Positions 52,485-63,354 of a stretch of 64,000 nt of DNA are shown here, one piece after another (position 1 is the first letter of the stretch; every line of letters begins with the position of its first letter). The notes beneath the pieces were generated by a model. The model was given only the letters and a program-made list of their open reading frames with translations. It did no database searches and had not been told where the DNA came from. Source of the stretch: Nonomuraea rhodomycinica (GTDB taxonomy: Bacteria; Actinomycetota; Actinomycetes; Streptosporangiales; Streptosporangiaceae); assembly GCF_013363995.1 (NCBI RefSeq), contig NZ_JABWGO010000005.1:80711-144710 (forward strand), given 5' to 3'. A program made the translations under genes and the position numbers.

Positions 52485-53143
52485 TGCGCGTCGCGATCGC
52501 GGGGGCCGGGGCCGTGGGCCGGTCCATCGCCGCCGAGCTGCTGGAGAACGGCCACGAGGTCCTCCTCATCGACGTGGACCCCAAGGCCATCAAGATCGAC
52601 AGCGTGCCGCGGGCCGAGTGGCTGCTCGCCGACGCCTGCGAGATCGCCTCGCTCGACGAGGCCGGCCTCAACAACTGCCACGTCGTCGTCGCCTCCTCGG
52701 GGGACGACAAGGTCAACCTGGTCGTGTCGCTGTTGGCCAAGACCGAGTACGGCGTGCCGCGCGTGGTCGCCCGGATCAACCACCCCAACAACGAGTGGCT
52801 GTTCAACGAGTCGTGGGGCGTGGACGTGGCCGTCTCGACGCCGCGCCTGCTGAGCGCCCTCGTCGAGGAGGCGGTGAGCGTCGGCGACCTGGTGCGCCTG
52901 CTGACGTTCCGGCAGGGTCAGGCCAACCTGGTGGAGCTCACGCTCGCCGAGGACGCGCCCGTGGTGGGCCAGCGGGCCGGCTCGGTGCCGTGGCCGGCCG
53001 ACTCGGCGCTCGTGGCGATCCTGCGCGAGGGGCGGGTCCTGGTGCCCTCCGACGACGACCCGCTGGAGGCGGGCGACGAGCTGCTGTTCGTGGCCACCCA
53101 GGAGGTGGAGCAGGAGCTCGCCCACCTGCTGTCGCAGCACTGA
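52484..53143 (+). CDS. ceoC: TrkA-N/RCK potassium-uptake regulator (CeoC type)
   Basis: A 219-residue paralogue of the preceding protein, with RVAIAGAGAVGRSIAAEL, the nucleotide acidic residue in LLIDVDPKA, VVVASSGDDKVNLVVSLLAK, and a C-terminal TrkA_C domain (LVELTLAEDAPVVGQRAGSV). The two probably form a heteromer. Its ATG shares one base with the ceoB stop. A hairpin terminator follows 26 bases after its own stop. Confidence 0.9.
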   Translation: MRVAIAGAGAVGRSIAAELLENGHEVLLIDVDPKAIKIDSVPRAEWLLADACEIASLDEAGLNNCHVVVASSGDDKVNLVVSLLAKTEYGVPRVVARINHPNNEWLFNESWGVDVAVSTPRLLSALVEEAVSVGDLVRLLTFRQGQANLVELTLAEDAPVVGQRAGSVPWPADSALVAILREGRVLVPSDDDPLEAGDELLFVATQEVEQELAHLLSQH

Positions 53144-53168
53144 CCCAGCGCCACCACCAAGGCTTCCC

Positions 53169-53192
53169 CCGGGCGCCCGCGCCGGCGCCCGG
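53169..53192. terminator. Hairpin terminator between ceoC and the DUF6000 gene
   Basis: CCGGGCGCC (53169-53177) pairs perfectly with GGCGCCCGG (53184-53192) around six bases. It lies between two convergent genes and can serve both. Confidence 0.7.
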
Positions 53193-53204
53193 CATGGGAT
53201 GGCG

Positions 53205-53846
53205 TCAGGGCCACCGTTCGAAGAAGAGCTGCCGCCGCGGCAACCACTCCTCGATCGTCCCGGCCATGCAACTCTCGCCGAACGCGCACTTCTCCGTCAT
53301 GTAGGCCGAGAGGTAGGCAAGATCCGTCTCATCCACCGCCCCGCCCTGGACGACGAAGCGTGCGGCGTGAGCCGCGCCCCGGAGCTCGTCGAGGTGGCCG
53401 AGCGCACCGATCGCGTCGCCCCATTGATGACGGTCGTCCACCCGGGGCGGGCGGCGATCGAGACAGGCGGTGAGCAGTTCGGCGTCGCGCTCCTCTCCGA
53501 AGCGCGCGAGCGCGAAGCAGTAACCGTCGCTCGCGTAGCCGAGCGGGCTCTCCAGGAGCATGCTGCCGAGCTGCTCCCGGAAGCGCGTGCGCCGGTCGAG
53601 GCCGATGAGCCAGCCGGCGGTCATCCGCGAGCGCCACTCGAACGCCAGCAGCCGCTGAAGATCTTTGTCGGTGATCCGTCGCGCGTCCCGGGCCAGGGAA
53701 CGGCCGAAGCGGATCAGCTCCCGGTCGGGGAGCATCATGAAACCGCCCATGAGCTGCAGATAGCGGCGGACCTCTCCGCTTCCGGGGGTGACGTAACGCC
53801 GGACGGCCCGCGTGAGCCGGAGGTCGGACGGGGTCGGCAAGGGCAT
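53205..53846 (-). CDS. DUF6000-family protein
   Basis: A 213-residue soluble protein with the DUF6000 pattern: RRYVTPGSGEVRRYLQLMGGF, then LQRLLAFEWRSRMTAGWLIG, DRRTRFREQLGSMLLES and GYASDGYCFALARFG. The family is widespread in actinomycetes, predicted all-alpha (HEAT-like), with no known function. ATG 53846; single gene, convergent with ceoC. The length is typical. Confidence 0.75.
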   Translation of the reverse strand: MPLPTPSDLRLTRAVRRYVTPGSGEVRRYLQLMGGFMMLPDRELIRFGRSLARDARRITDKDLQRLLAFEWRSRMTAGWLIGLDRRTRFREQLGSMLLESPLGYASDGYCFALARFGEERDAELLTACLDRRPPRVDDRHQWGDAIGALGHLDELRGAAHAARFVVQGGAVDETDLAYLSAYMTEKCAFGESCMAGTIEEWLPRRQLFFERWP

Positions 53847-53976
53847 GAGCCCATTCTGCGGAGATCGTCCGGGCCGGCAAGTCCCTGGATCGAGCGCCGC
53901 CGGCCCGGGGAGCGCCGCGCCGGCGATCCGGTCACGAGCGGACGGCAGCCCGCCCGTGGACCGGCGTCGCGAAGGG

Positions 53977-54645
53977 TCAGGCCGGGGCCACGGGGTTGAT
54001 CGGGGTGCGGCCGCGGCCGAGCACCCACACCATGGCCGCCAGCGCGGCGATCTGCAGCGGCCAGCCCATGGCGATCTTGGCCACGCCCAGCGCCGCCACC
54101 GCCTCGTCCCCGCCGCCGAACAGGTACACCGGGAGCTGCACCGCCACCCGCACCACGCACGGGACCAGCAGCAGCCAGGTCAGCCGCGAGCAGAGCCGGA
54201 CGACGCCCGGGTCCTGGCGCCACCCGGTCGGGTCGCCCGTCACCGAGCCGATGAGGAACCCGACCACGGGCCACCGGGCGACGATCGACAGCAGCATGGC
54301 GACCGAGTAGGCGCCGTTCCACAGGATGCCGGGCAGGAAGTAGTCCTTGGCGTCGCCGGTGCGGCTGGCGAAGAACGCGCCGATCGCGATGCCGATCAGA
54401 CTGTTGATCACGAACTGCGGCGTCGAACGCTGCAGGACCCGCGCGAGGAGCAGCAGCACCGACAGCGAGACGCTGACGATCAGCGACAGCTTGAGCTGCT
54501 CGGTGACGATCCAGGCCAGCGTGAACGCGGCCGTCGGCACCGCCGCCTCGATGATGCCCCGCACCCCGCCGAACGCCTTGGCGAGCTGGGCGCGAACCGC
54601 CGCCTCCACGGTGTCGTGGGCGGCGTCTCCGGCCTCGGCCTTCAC
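53977..54645 (-). CDS. DUF3159 membrane protein
   Basis: A 222-residue protein with six hydrophobic segments after a short amphipathic N-terminus. VRGIIEAAVPTAAFTLAWIV, then FVINSLIGIAIGAFFASRTGDAKDYF and WPVVGFLIGS are DUF3159 signatures. Function is unknown. GTG 54645 follows the OB-fold gene by 4 bases, so it is the last gene of the dut-DUF3710-OB-DUF3159 operon, an order seen in other actinobacteria. Confidence 0.87.
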   Translation of the reverse strand: MKAEAGDAAHDTVEAAVRAQLAKAFGGVRGIIEAAVPTAAFTLAWIVTEQLKLSLIVSVSLSVLLLLARVLQRSTPQFVINSLIGIAIGAFFASRTGDAKDYFLPGILWNGAYSVAMLLSIVARWPVVGFLIGSVTGDPTGWRQDPGVVRLCSRLTWLLLVPCVVRVAVQLPVYLFGGGDEAVAALGVAKIAMGWPLQIAALAAMVWVLGRGRTPINPVAPA

Positions 54646-54649
54646 CTGA

Positions 54650-55033
54650 TCAACTCCCTGGGCGCAGCTCGTATCGCGGATTGAACATCACCTTACGGCC
54701 GTCCTGGACGCTCACCAGGCCCTCGGCCTTGACGATGCGTCCGGGCTCGATGCCGGCGATCTTGCGGCGGCCGAGCCAGACGAGGTCGATCACGTCGGAC
54801 CCGTCGTAGAGCTCCGCCTCCAGCGCGGGGGCGCCGCCCCTCGGCCGCAGCGTCACCGTACGTAGCGTACCGGCCACGCAGAATCGGCGCCTGCCGCCAC
54901 ACGAGGCGATCGGCGTCGCGCCCGTCTGCTCGGCGTCCTCGCGCAGCATCTGCGCCTCGATCTCGGACTGGGGGGATGCCAGCCGACTGAAGAACCCGCG
55001 CAACCCCCGTTTGGGAGTCCCTGCCGTAGTCAT
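54650..55033 (-). CDS. OB-fold nucleic-acid-binding protein
   Basis: A 127-residue protein with a five-strand OB-fold in residues about 40-125 (RRFCVAGTLRTVTLRP, LEAELYDGSDVIDLVWLGRR, GRIVKAEGLVSVQDGRKVMF and NPRYEL). The basic N-terminus FFSRLASPQSEIEAQMLRE is typical of the actinobacterial group. It is presumed to bind single-stranded nucleic acid; the partner is unknown. ATG 55033, 29 bases after the DUF3710 stop. Confidence 0.85.
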   Translation of the reverse strand: MTTAGTPKRGLRGFFSRLASPQSEIEAQMLREDAEQTGATPIASCGGRRRFCVAGTLRTVTLRPRGGAPALEAELYDGSDVIDLVWLGRRKIAGIEPGRIVKAEGLVSVQDGRKVMFNPRYELRPGS

Positions 55034-55062
55034 GATGAATCAGCCTATGCGATGGGAGGTCG

Positions 55063-55713
55063 TCAGCGAATCTCACTGATCTCAGGTCCGCGCCGGAACG
55101 GGTTGAGCCCCGGCCGGTCGTCGCTCTGCGGGCCGTGCTCGTTGGGACGGCGCAGGGCGATGGGCTCCTCGCGCGCCATCGGCTCGGTGCCGCGGACGAC
55201 GACGACGTCGCGCAGGAAGTCGATGAACGGCTCCGCCGCGGCCTCGTCGGCGGCGGCCGGGCCGTGGACGACGGCGAGCAGGAACCAGCGGGGCCCGTCG
55301 ATCCCGAGGTAGCGGGCCTGGCGGGTCTGGCCGTCGGCGGTGATCTCGCCGCGCAGCTCGGCCCCGAACGGGCCCTCCCGCTCCTCCAGGGCCGGCAACT
55401 GCTGTGTGATCTTGGTCTTGACCTCGTCCCACAGGCCCATGGACTTGGGCGCGGCCAGCCCCTGCACCTGCAGCGTGCTGTCGCCGTGGATGACGACGAC
55501 GCCGATGTGCTGGTCGCCGACGGAGGCCAGCCGTACGTCGAAGTCGGGGTTGTGCGGCAGCCGAAGGCCGCCGAGGTCGATCCGGTCGTGGTCGGGGTGG
55601 GGCTCGTCGGAGTCCCACGGGCCGGACTCGCGCGTGGGCTCGGCCGGGGCCGCGGCGTCGGCCGCCGCCTGCTCCGGCTGCTCGCGACGACGGCGTCGGA
55701 ACACGTCTCTCAC
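55063..55713 (-). CDS. DUF3710 protein
   Basis: A 216-residue soluble protein. A charged, variable N-terminus (FRRRRREQPEQAA) and a C-terminal part ending NPFRRGPEISEIR flank the conserved core GPWDSDEPHPDHDRIDLGGL, STLQVQGLAAPKSMGLWDEV and EGPFGAELRGE. The DUF3710 family is restricted to actinobacteria and consistently lies next to dut. Function unknown. ATG 55713, 41 bases after dut. Confidence 0.88.
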   Translation of the reverse strand: MRDVFRRRRREQPEQAAADAAAPAEPTRESGPWDSDEPHPDHDRIDLGGLRLPHNPDFDVRLASVGDQHIGVVVIHGDSTLQVQGLAAPKSMGLWDEVKTKITQQLPALEEREGPFGAELRGEITADGQTRQARYLGIDGPRWFLLAVVHGPAAADEAAAEPFIDFLRDVVVVRGTEPMAREEPIALRRPNEHGPQSDDRPGLNPFRRGPEISEIR

Positions 55714-55754
55714 TCTCCCTGTTCAGCGTTCTGTGAACCCTGCTCGGCCCCTGG

Positions 55755-56258
55755 TCAGCGCCCCGTCGAGCCGAACCCGCCGGCTCCGCGCGCCGATTCC
55801 GGGAGCCGCGCCACCTCGCGGAAGGCCGCCCGCTCCACCCGCTGGACGACGAGCTGGGCGATCCGGTCGCCGCGCCGTACGAGGAACGGCTCCCTGGCGT
55901 CGGTGTTGATCATCGTCACCTTGATCTCGCCCCGGTAGCCGGCGTCGACCGTGCCGGGCGCGTTGACCAGCGTGACGCCGTGCCGGGAGGCCAGGCCCGA
56001 GCGCGGATGGACGAACGCGGCGTAACCCTCCGGCAGCGCGATGGCGACACCGGTCGGCACCACGGCGCGCTCGCCGGGCGGCAGCTCGGCGTCGCACGCG
56101 GCGTGCAGGTCGGCGCCCGCGTCGCCCGGGTGGGCGTAGGCGGGCACCGGCAGGCCGGGGTCGAGCCGCTGGATGAGGATCTCCAGCGGGGGCGCGGCCG
56201 GGGCGTCCGTGGGCGGGGCGGGCCGGGAGCCCGCCGCGTCGCGGTCGGTCGCGGTCAC
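55755..56258 (-). CDS. dut: dUTP diphosphatase
   Basis: A 167-residue trimeric dUTPase that hydrolyses dUTP to dUMP and pyrophosphate. Motifs 1-5 are visible: [53 protein letters not shown] and the C-terminal P-loop-like [10 protein letters not shown]. An Ala/Pro-rich extension of about 25 residues precedes the core. GTG 56258 is part of a GTGA overlap with a small upstream frame. It opens the conserved operon. Confidence 0.95.
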   Translation of the reverse strand: MTATDRDAAGSRPAPPTDAPAAPPLEILIQRLDPGLPVPAYAHPGDAGADLHAACDAELPPGERAVVPTGVAIALPEGYAAFVHPRSGLASRHGVTLVNAPGTVDAGYRGEIKVTMINTDAREPFLVRRGDRIAQLVVQRVERAAFREVARLPESARGAGGFGSTGR

Positions 56259-56440
56259 GGGTTCACCTCGTCGTGGTGCTCCGGGGCGCTGATGCGCCCC
56301 TCAGCCTCAAGGTACGCCCTTCCGGCGGTGATGCGGTCACACCCGGTGCGCGGGTGGAGTGTCGCGGGCGCGCCACGGCGCCGGGGCGCCTCCGGGCGGG
56401 CTGCGCCGCGGGACGGCGTGGTCCAGGCGGTACGGGTCAC
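56255..56440 (-). CDS. Possible small ORF coupled to dut
   Basis: A 61-residue frame starting GTG 56440 ([12 protein letters not shown]) and ending PEHHDEVNP. Its stop overlaps the dut start as GTGA, which suggests coupling. It has no recognisable motif, and its composition (Arg/Pro/Ala) could be that of any frame in GC-rich DNA. Low confidence. Confidence 0.28.
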   Translation of the reverse strand: MTRTAWTTPSRGAARPEAPRRRGAPATLHPRTGCDRITAGRAYLEAEGRISAPEHHDEVNP

Positions 56441-56451
56441 GAGTGACGAGG

Positions 56452-57750
56452 TTACTCGGTGTCGGCCGGCCTTTCTCCGCGATCGGCCTGTGCCGCGGCG
56501 GAGGCGGGGCCTTCCCCTCGATCGGCCTGTGCCGCGGCGGAGGCAGGACCTTCCCCCCGATCGGCCCCGGCCGGTGCGGCAGAGGCGGGACCTTCGCCGC
56601 TGCGGGGACGCGGCGCGCCGGAACCCGCGGGGCGCGGCGCGGTGGGCTCGGGCTCCTCCCCCACGTCCTCGTCCGCGTGCTCGCCCGGTGGCAGAGCGGG
56701 CTGGTCGTGGCGCAGCTCGGGCAGCGCCCGGTAGATCACCGCCGCGACGGGCACGGCCACCGCGGCCCCCGCGATGCCGCCGAGGATGCCGCCCACGGCG
56801 AGGACGATGATGATGGCCAGCGGGTGGAAATTGAGGGCCCGGCCCACGATCAGCGGCTGGAGCACGTGGTTCTCCAGTTGCTGCTCGACCACGAGGACGC
56901 CCACGAAGATCAGCGCGTACACCGGACCCTTGGCGCCCAGCGTGACCAGGGTGGCGACCGTGCCGGCGAAGAAGATGCCGACGATGGGGATGAAGCTGGC
57001 GAAGAAGATCAGGACGGCCAGCGGCGCCCACAGCGGCACGCCCATGCCGGCCAGCACGATGCCCATGATGAGGCCGTGGACGGCGGCGACGGCCACGGTG
57101 CCCTGCACGTAGTGGGAGAGCGTGGTCCACGCGGCGCGGCCGGCCCGGTCGACGCGCGGCGCCATCTCCCCGAACGCCTTGAGGAACCACGACCAGATCC
57201 GGTCGCCGTCCTTGAGCAGGAAGAACGTGACGAACAGCAGCAGCACGATCGAGGCCAGCACCTCGAAGGCGACGGCGCCCGCGGTCAGCACCGTGCCGGT
57301 GATGGCGCTGCGCTGGGTGTTGACCATCGTCGCGATCTCGTCGACGTAGCTGGTGATCTGCGCCTCCTTGAGGTGCAGCGGGCCGGTGATCAGCCAGTTC
57401 TGCACGTCGCGGGAGGTCGCCTGGACCTGCTCGACGAGGTTGGGGAACTCCTCGGTGGCGCGGGCCCCGACCAGCCAGCCGGTGCCGGCCAGGATGGCCA
57501 GCGCGACCAGCATGGTGAGCCAGGTGGCGTAGATGGGGCGCATCCCGGCCTGGCGCAGGCTGTTGGTGAGCGGGAACAGCAGCGCGGTCAGCAGGAGGGC
57601 GACGGCCACGGGCAGGGCGACGAAGCTGAGCCGCCCGACGCCGAGCGCGAAGTAGTAGACCACCACGCCGACGAGGATCAGGCACCCCGACCACGCGGCC
57701 ATCTTGGCCAGCACGGGAGGCACGAGCTTGGTGGGGCGGTCTCTCAGCAC
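56452..57750 (-). CDS. AI-2E family transporter (YdiK/PerM-like)
   Basis: A membrane protein of about 432 residues with seven or eight helices and family motifs: FVALPVAVALLLTALLFPL, VTFFLLKDGDRIWSWFLKA, GTVAVAAVHGLIMGIVLA and FFASFIPIVGIFFAGTVATL, then NHVLQPLIVGRALNFHPLAI. The family includes exporters of autoinducer-2 and Na+/H+ antiporters; the substrate is unknown. The C-terminal 60 residues are cytoplasmic, acidic and repetitive: ADRGEGPASAAAQ occurs three times from a 39-bp tandem repeat at 56466-56590. GTG 57750 is chosen because earlier in-frame codons lack family similarity; ATG 57807 is possible. Confidence 0.88.
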   Translation of the reverse strand: MLRDRPTKLVPPVLAKMAAWSGCLILVGVVVYYFALGVGRLSFVALPVAVALLLTALLFPLTNSLRQAGMRPIYATWLTMLVALAILAGTGWLVGARATEEFPNLVEQVQATSRDVQNWLITGPLHLKEAQITSYVDEIATMVNTQRSAITGTVLTAGAVAFEVLASIVLLLFVTFFLLKDGDRIWSWFLKAFGEMAPRVDRAGRAAWTTLSHYVQGTVAVAAVHGLIMGIVLAGMGVPLWAPLAVLIFFASFIPIVGIFFAGTVATLVTLGAKGPVYALIFVGVLVVEQQLENHVLQPLIVGRALNFHPLAIIIVLAVGGILGGIAGAAVAVPVAAVIYRALPELRHDQPALPPGEHADEDVGEEPEPTAPRPAGSGAPRPRSGEGPASAAPAGADRGEGPASAAAQADRGEGPASAAAQADRGERPADTE

Positions 57751-57827
57751 ATCCCCAGACTGGCACGTCCGGCGCCGGGATGCGCGCCGATGAACGATCG
57801 GACGCATCCCGGAGCCGTGATCGGCGG

Positions 57828-57864
57828 GCCGGTGACCTCAGGCGCTCTCACCGGCGGGCCGGTG
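57828..57864 (-). terminator. Hairpin region after valS
   Basis: GCCGGTGA (57828-57835) can pair with TCACCGGC (57848-57855), and CACCGGC/GCCGGTG (57849-57864) forms an alternative. GCCGGTGAsCTCAGG is also directly repeated here (57828, 57858). It lies just past the valS stop. Confidence 0.5.
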
Positions 57865-57867
57865 AGC

Positions 57868-60387
57868 TCAGGAGCTCTCGCCCAGCGCCACCTCGACCGC
57901 GAACGCGGGCCCGTCGTCCAGCACGAACTCCTCGACGTTGCCCGCGCCGCACAGGTCGTCCTGCGCCAGGCGCACGAGCCGGGCCTCCGGCCCGGTCACC
58001 GTGAGGCGGGACACCTCGGCGCGCATGGACAGCTTGGCCTCGGACTTGGCCTTGCGGACCCGCCGCAGCACCTCGGAGGCCACGGCCAGCACGGCCGGGT
58101 CACCGACGCCGCGTTCGGCGGCCGGCCAGGCGGCGCGGTGCACGGAGCCGTCGCGCCACCAGGACCACACCTCCTCGGTGACGAACGGCAGGAACGGCGC
58201 GAACAGCCGCAGCAGCGCGTCGAGCGCCCGCCGCAGCGCCGCGTGCGCGGAGGCCGCCGCCGCGTCGGACTCGTAGGCGCGGGCCTTGACCAGTTCGAGG
58301 TAGTCGTCGCAGAACGACCAGAAGAACCGCTCGGCGGCCTCCAGCGCCCGGGTGTAGTCGTAGTCCTCGAACGCCCGGGTGGCCTCGTCGACCACGTCGG
58401 CCAGCGCGGCCAGCATGGACAGGTCGAGCGGCTCGGTCACCTCGCCGTCGGAGGCGGGGAAGCCGAGCACGAACCTCGACGCGTTGAGGATCTTGATGGC
58501 CAGCCGCCGGCCGACCTTGATCTGCCCGGTGTCGAAGGCGGTGTCGGTGCCGGGCCGCCCGCTGGCCGCCCAGTAGCGGACGGCGTCGGAGCCGTACTCC
58601 TCCAGCAGCCCGAGCGGCGTGGTGACGTTGCCCTTGGACTTGGACATCTTCTTGCGGTCGGGGTCGAGGATCCACCCGGAGATGGCGACGTCGCTCCACG
58701 GCAGCGTGCCGAACTCCTGGTGCGCCCGGACCACGGTGGAGAACAGCCAGGTGCGGATGATCTCGTGGGCCTGCGGGCGCAGGTCCATGGGGAAGACCCG
58801 GGAGAACAGGTCGGGGTCGCGCTCCCACCCGCCGGCGATCTCCGGCGTGAGCGAGGACGTGGCCCAGGTGTCCATGACGTCGGGGTCGCCGACGAACCCG
58901 CCGGGCTTGCCCCGCTGGTCCTCGGTGTAGCCGTCGGGGACCTGCGAGGACGGGTCGACCGGCAGGAGCTCCTCGGGCGGCAGCAGCGGCCGGCTGTAGT
59001 CGGGCTCGCCGGCGTCGTCCAGCGGGTACCAGACGGGGAACGGCACGCCGAAGAAGCGCTGCCGGGAGATCAGCCAGTCGCCGGCCAGGCCCTGCACCCA
59101 GTTGTCGTAGCGGACCCGCATGTGGGCCGGGTGCCAGCGCAGCTCCGAGCCCCGGGCCAGCAGCCGCTCGCGCAGCTCGGCGTCGCGCCCGCCGTTGCGG
59201 ATGTACCACTGGCGGGTGGTGACGATCTCCAGGGGCCGGTCGCCCTTCTCGTAGAACTTGACCGTCCGCTGGACCGGGCGCGGGTCGCCGTCGAGGTCGC
59301 CGGACTCGCGCAGCAGCTCGACGATGCGCTCGCGGGCGCTGTGGACGGTCTTGCCGGCCAGCTCCTCGTACGGCTCGCGCTCGGCGCCCTCCGGGGGCTC
59401 GGGCAGCAGCCAGCCGTCGCGCCCGATGACGGGCCGGGTGGGCAGGCCCAGCTCGCGCCACCAGGTGACGTCGGTGAGGTCGCCGAACGTGCAGATCATC
59501 GCGATGCCGGAGCCCTTGTCCGGCTCGGCCAGGTGGTGGGCCAGGACCGGCACCTCGACGCCGAACAGCGGGGAGAGCGCGCTCGTGCCGAACAGCGGCT
59601 GGTAGCGCTCGTCGTCGGGGTGGGCGACCAGCGCCACGCACGCGGGGATCAGCTCGGGCCGGGTGGTCTCGATCCAGATCGGCCCCTTCTCGCCGTAGAA
59701 GGAGACGCGGTGGAAGGCGCCCGGCCACTCGCGGTCCTCCAGCTCGGCCTGGGCGACGGCGGTGCGGAAGGTGACGTCCCACAGGGTGGGCGCCTCGGCG
59801 AGGTAGGCCTCGCCGCGCGCGAGGTTGCGCAGGAACGCCCGCTGGGAGGCGGCCCGCGCGGCGCCGTCGATCGTGGCGTACGTCAGCGACCAGTCGACCG
59901 ACAGCCCGAGGCGGCGCCACAGCTCCTCGAACGCCTTCTCGTCCTCGAGGGTCAGCCGCTCGCACAGCTCGATGAAGTTGGCCCGCGAGATCGGCACCTG
60001 CCGCTTGGGGTCGGGCTTGGCGGGAGGTGTGAAGCCGGGATCGTAGGGCACCGAGGGGTCACAGCGCACGCCGAAGTGGTTCTGCACGCGACGCTCGGTG
60101 GGCAGGCCGTTGTCGTCCCACCCCATGGGGTAGAAGACCTCGCGCCCGCGCATCCGCTGGAAGCGGGCGACGGTGTCGGTGTGCGTGTACGAGAAGACGT
60201 GACCCACGTGGAGGGAGCCGGAGACGGTGGGAGGCGGCGTGTCGATCGAGTAGATCTGCTCGCGGGTCTTCGACCGGTCGAAGCGGTAGGTGCCGTCCTC
60301 CTCCCAGCGGGCTACCCATACCTGCTCCAAGCCGTCGAGTGTCGGTTTTTCCGGCATGGTGGCATGGCGTAGTCGCTGTTGAGTCAT
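57868..60387 (-). CDS. valS: Valyl-tRNA synthetase
   Basis: An 839-residue class Ia synthetase that charges tRNA-Val. The HIGH motif is SGSLHVGHVFSYTHTD near residue 45, the KMSKS loop is DRKKMSKSKGN in the second half, and the CP1 editing domain (EKGPIWIETTRPELIPACVA) is complete. The anticodon-binding domain begins near residue 640 (DYDYTRALEAAERFFWSFCDDYLELVK). ATG 60387 is used; ATG 60357 (MPEKPTLDG) is an equally plausible start, and neither has a well-placed ribosome binding site. It lies divergent from the DUF4235 gene. Confidence 0.95.
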   Translation of the reverse strand: MTQQRLRHATMPEKPTLDGLEQVWVARWEEDGTYRFDRSKTREQIYSIDTPPPTVSGSLHVGHVFSYTHTDTVARFQRMRGREVFYPMGWDDNGLPTERRVQNHFGVRCDPSVPYDPGFTPPAKPDPKRQVPISRANFIELCERLTLEDEKAFEELWRRLGLSVDWSLTYATIDGAARAASQRAFLRNLARGEAYLAEAPTLWDVTFRTAVAQAELEDREWPGAFHRVSFYGEKGPIWIETTRPELIPACVALVAHPDDERYQPLFGTSALSPLFGVEVPVLAHHLAEPDKGSGIAMICTFGDLTDVTWWRELGLPTRPVIGRDGWLLPEPPEGAEREPYEELAGKTVHSARERIVELLRESGDLDGDPRPVQRTVKFYEKGDRPLEIVTTRQWYIRNGGRDAELRERLLARGSELRWHPAHMRVRYDNWVQGLAGDWLISRQRFFGVPFPVWYPLDDAGEPDYSRPLLPPEELLPVDPSSQVPDGYTEDQRGKPGGFVGDPDVMDTWATSSLTPEIAGGWERDPDLFSRVFPMDLRPQAHEIIRTWLFSTVVRAHQEFGTLPWSDVAISGWILDPDRKKMSKSKGNVTTPLGLLEEYGSDAVRYWAASGRPGTDTAFDTGQIKVGRRLAIKILNASRFVLGFPASDGEVTEPLDLSMLAALADVVDEATRAFEDYDYTRALEAAERFFWSFCDDYLELVKARAYESDAAAASAHAALRRALDALLRLFAPFLPFVTEEVWSWWRDGSVHRAAWPAAERGVGDPAVLAVASEVLRRVRKAKSEAKLSMRAEVSRLTVTGPEARLVRLAQDDLCGAGNVEEFVLDDGPAFAVEVALGESS

Positions 60388-60683
60388 GCCTCCATATGCT
60401 ACGGCTTCGCGGGCCACGCCAGCGTTGCAGACTAGGGTTCGTTACACAGGGGAAGGAGACGTCCATATGGCAGATGAGAAGCCGGACCTGGCCTGGCGGG
60501 TGATCGGCGGGCTGGTGGGCCTGGCGACCGCGTGGGTGGCGCGCAAGGCCCTCGGGTTCGTCTGGGTGAAGACGACCGGCAAGGAGCCGCCCGTCGACCC
60601 GGACTCCCCCGAGGTCAGCCTGGGTGAGGCGATCGGTTACGCGGTGCTCATGGGCGTCGGCATGTCCGTGGCGCAGATCGTGG

Positions 60684-62117
<1,434 letters not shown>

Positions 62118-62359
62118 CCAAGTCCTCCTAGGCTCACCTTGCGAGAGCCGCCACACACGGCTCCCGGCGCCCGCCTCCGAGCCTGGTTCGCCGGATCACC
62201 GCCCCTCGCGCTCGGGGAGCATGCGCAGGCATACGGAACACGGAACGGCGCGTACACACCCTGCCCAGGACCTGCGAAAACAAACGTGAATCGCACATAT
62301 CACACACATAGGGCATTTGCCGTCGTACCGGACGGCTGAGGGGTTCGAGCGGGCGGTGG

Positions 62360-63265
62360 CTAGCGGCCGAGCATGTCCCGATTGGGGGACGGCGGCAGCT
62401 TGCCGCGCAGGTCGGCGCGGATGGCCTCGCCGAGCTTCTTGGTGGCCGCCCGGTTGAGCGCGCCTCCGGCGACGGCGCCGGTGAGGAAGGGGCCGAGCGT
62501 GGTCAGGTGGCGGCCGAGCGTGCGCATGAGCCGGTTGCGCAGGGCGGTCTTGGTCGCCGCGCCGAGCGCCAGGGTGACGGACGCGGGGGCGAGGGGGTCG
62601 ATCCCGCGCTGCTTGGCCCAGGCGGCGGTGAACGCGACGGCGCGCTGGGTGCCGGTGCCCTGGACCCGCACGCCGTAGATCTCGTGCAGCTCGGCCAGGA
62701 GCTTGACCTCGATGGCGGCCACGACGATGGTCTCGGCCACAAGCTGGGCGGGCGCCGACAGCAGGAGGGGCGGCGCGGCGAACTCCGCCGCGGCGAGCGC
62801 CCCGCCGATGGCGCCGACCGTCATGGTGGCCTTCTGGGCGGTGCGGATGAGGTCGTCGGCGAGCTGCTCGCCGGTCAGACCGTGGTGGTGCTCGGAGAGG
62901 GTCTGGAGGTCGCGGATGGGGATGCGGGGGGCGATGTTGAGGAACAGGTCGGCGAGGAAGCGGCCGCGGCCCACGCCCTCGGCCCGCGCCTTCCTGTTGC
63001 CGCTGCTGAGCGCGCGCGCCAGTCGGCCGAGCAGCCTGCGCCGCTCGGCCGGCTCCAGCTCGGCGGGCTCGGTGAGCCTGCCGACGAGCTCGCCGACCTC
63101 CGTGTCGGTGCCGGCGAGCTCGTCGTCGGGCCGTGGGTCCGTGTCCTGCCGGTCCCGGTTGTCGCCGTCGTACGGCGCGTCAGCGTGCTCATTGCCGTGC
63201 TCGTTGACGCGCTCGTTGACGTGCTGCTCGTCGCCGTGTCGTTCGTGCCTGTCCGGTCGGGCCAC
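62360..63265 (-). CDS. EcsC-like protein of unknown function
   Basis: A 301-residue protein. The first 50 residues are hydrophilic and repetitive (ERHGDEQHVNERVNEHGNEH). The rest is alpha-helical with two amphipathic to hydrophobic segments (TMTVGAIGGALAAAEFAAPPLLL and LVAETIVVAAIEVKLLAELHEIYG) and a C-terminal glycine-rich hairpin FLTGAVAGGALNRAATKKLGE, as in the EcsC family. Role unknown; membrane association likely. GTG 63265. Its neighbour upstream is the DUF4193 gene on the same strand, 89 bases away. Confidence 0.62.
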   Translation of the reverse strand: MARPDRHERHGDEQHVNERVNEHGNEHADAPYDGDNRDRQDTDPRPDDELAGTDTEVGELVGRLTEPAELEPAERRRLLGRLARALSSGNRKARAEGVGRGRFLADLFLNIAPRIPIRDLQTLSEHHHGLTGEQLADDLIRTAQKATMTVGAIGGALAAAEFAAPPLLLSAPAQLVAETIVVAAIEVKLLAELHEIYGVRVQGTGTQRAVAFTAAWAKQRGIDPLAPASVTLALGAATKTALRNRLMRTLGRHLTTLGPFLTGAVAGGALNRAATKKLGEAIRADLRGKLPPSPNRDMLGR

Positions 63266-63354
63266 GCGGAAGCCTCCGTCCTATGGTCGCGACAGCTCGT
63301 TGCCCGTGCGGCGGCGTTCCATGCCGCCGGGGGGCGAGCTCCTTCGCTCCGTGG

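Noticed and set aside
62118-62359. Possible tRNA or structured RNA upstream of otsA
   Set aside because: GGGGTTCGAGCGG recalls a T-loop, but no matching acceptor or anticodon stem can be folded around it.
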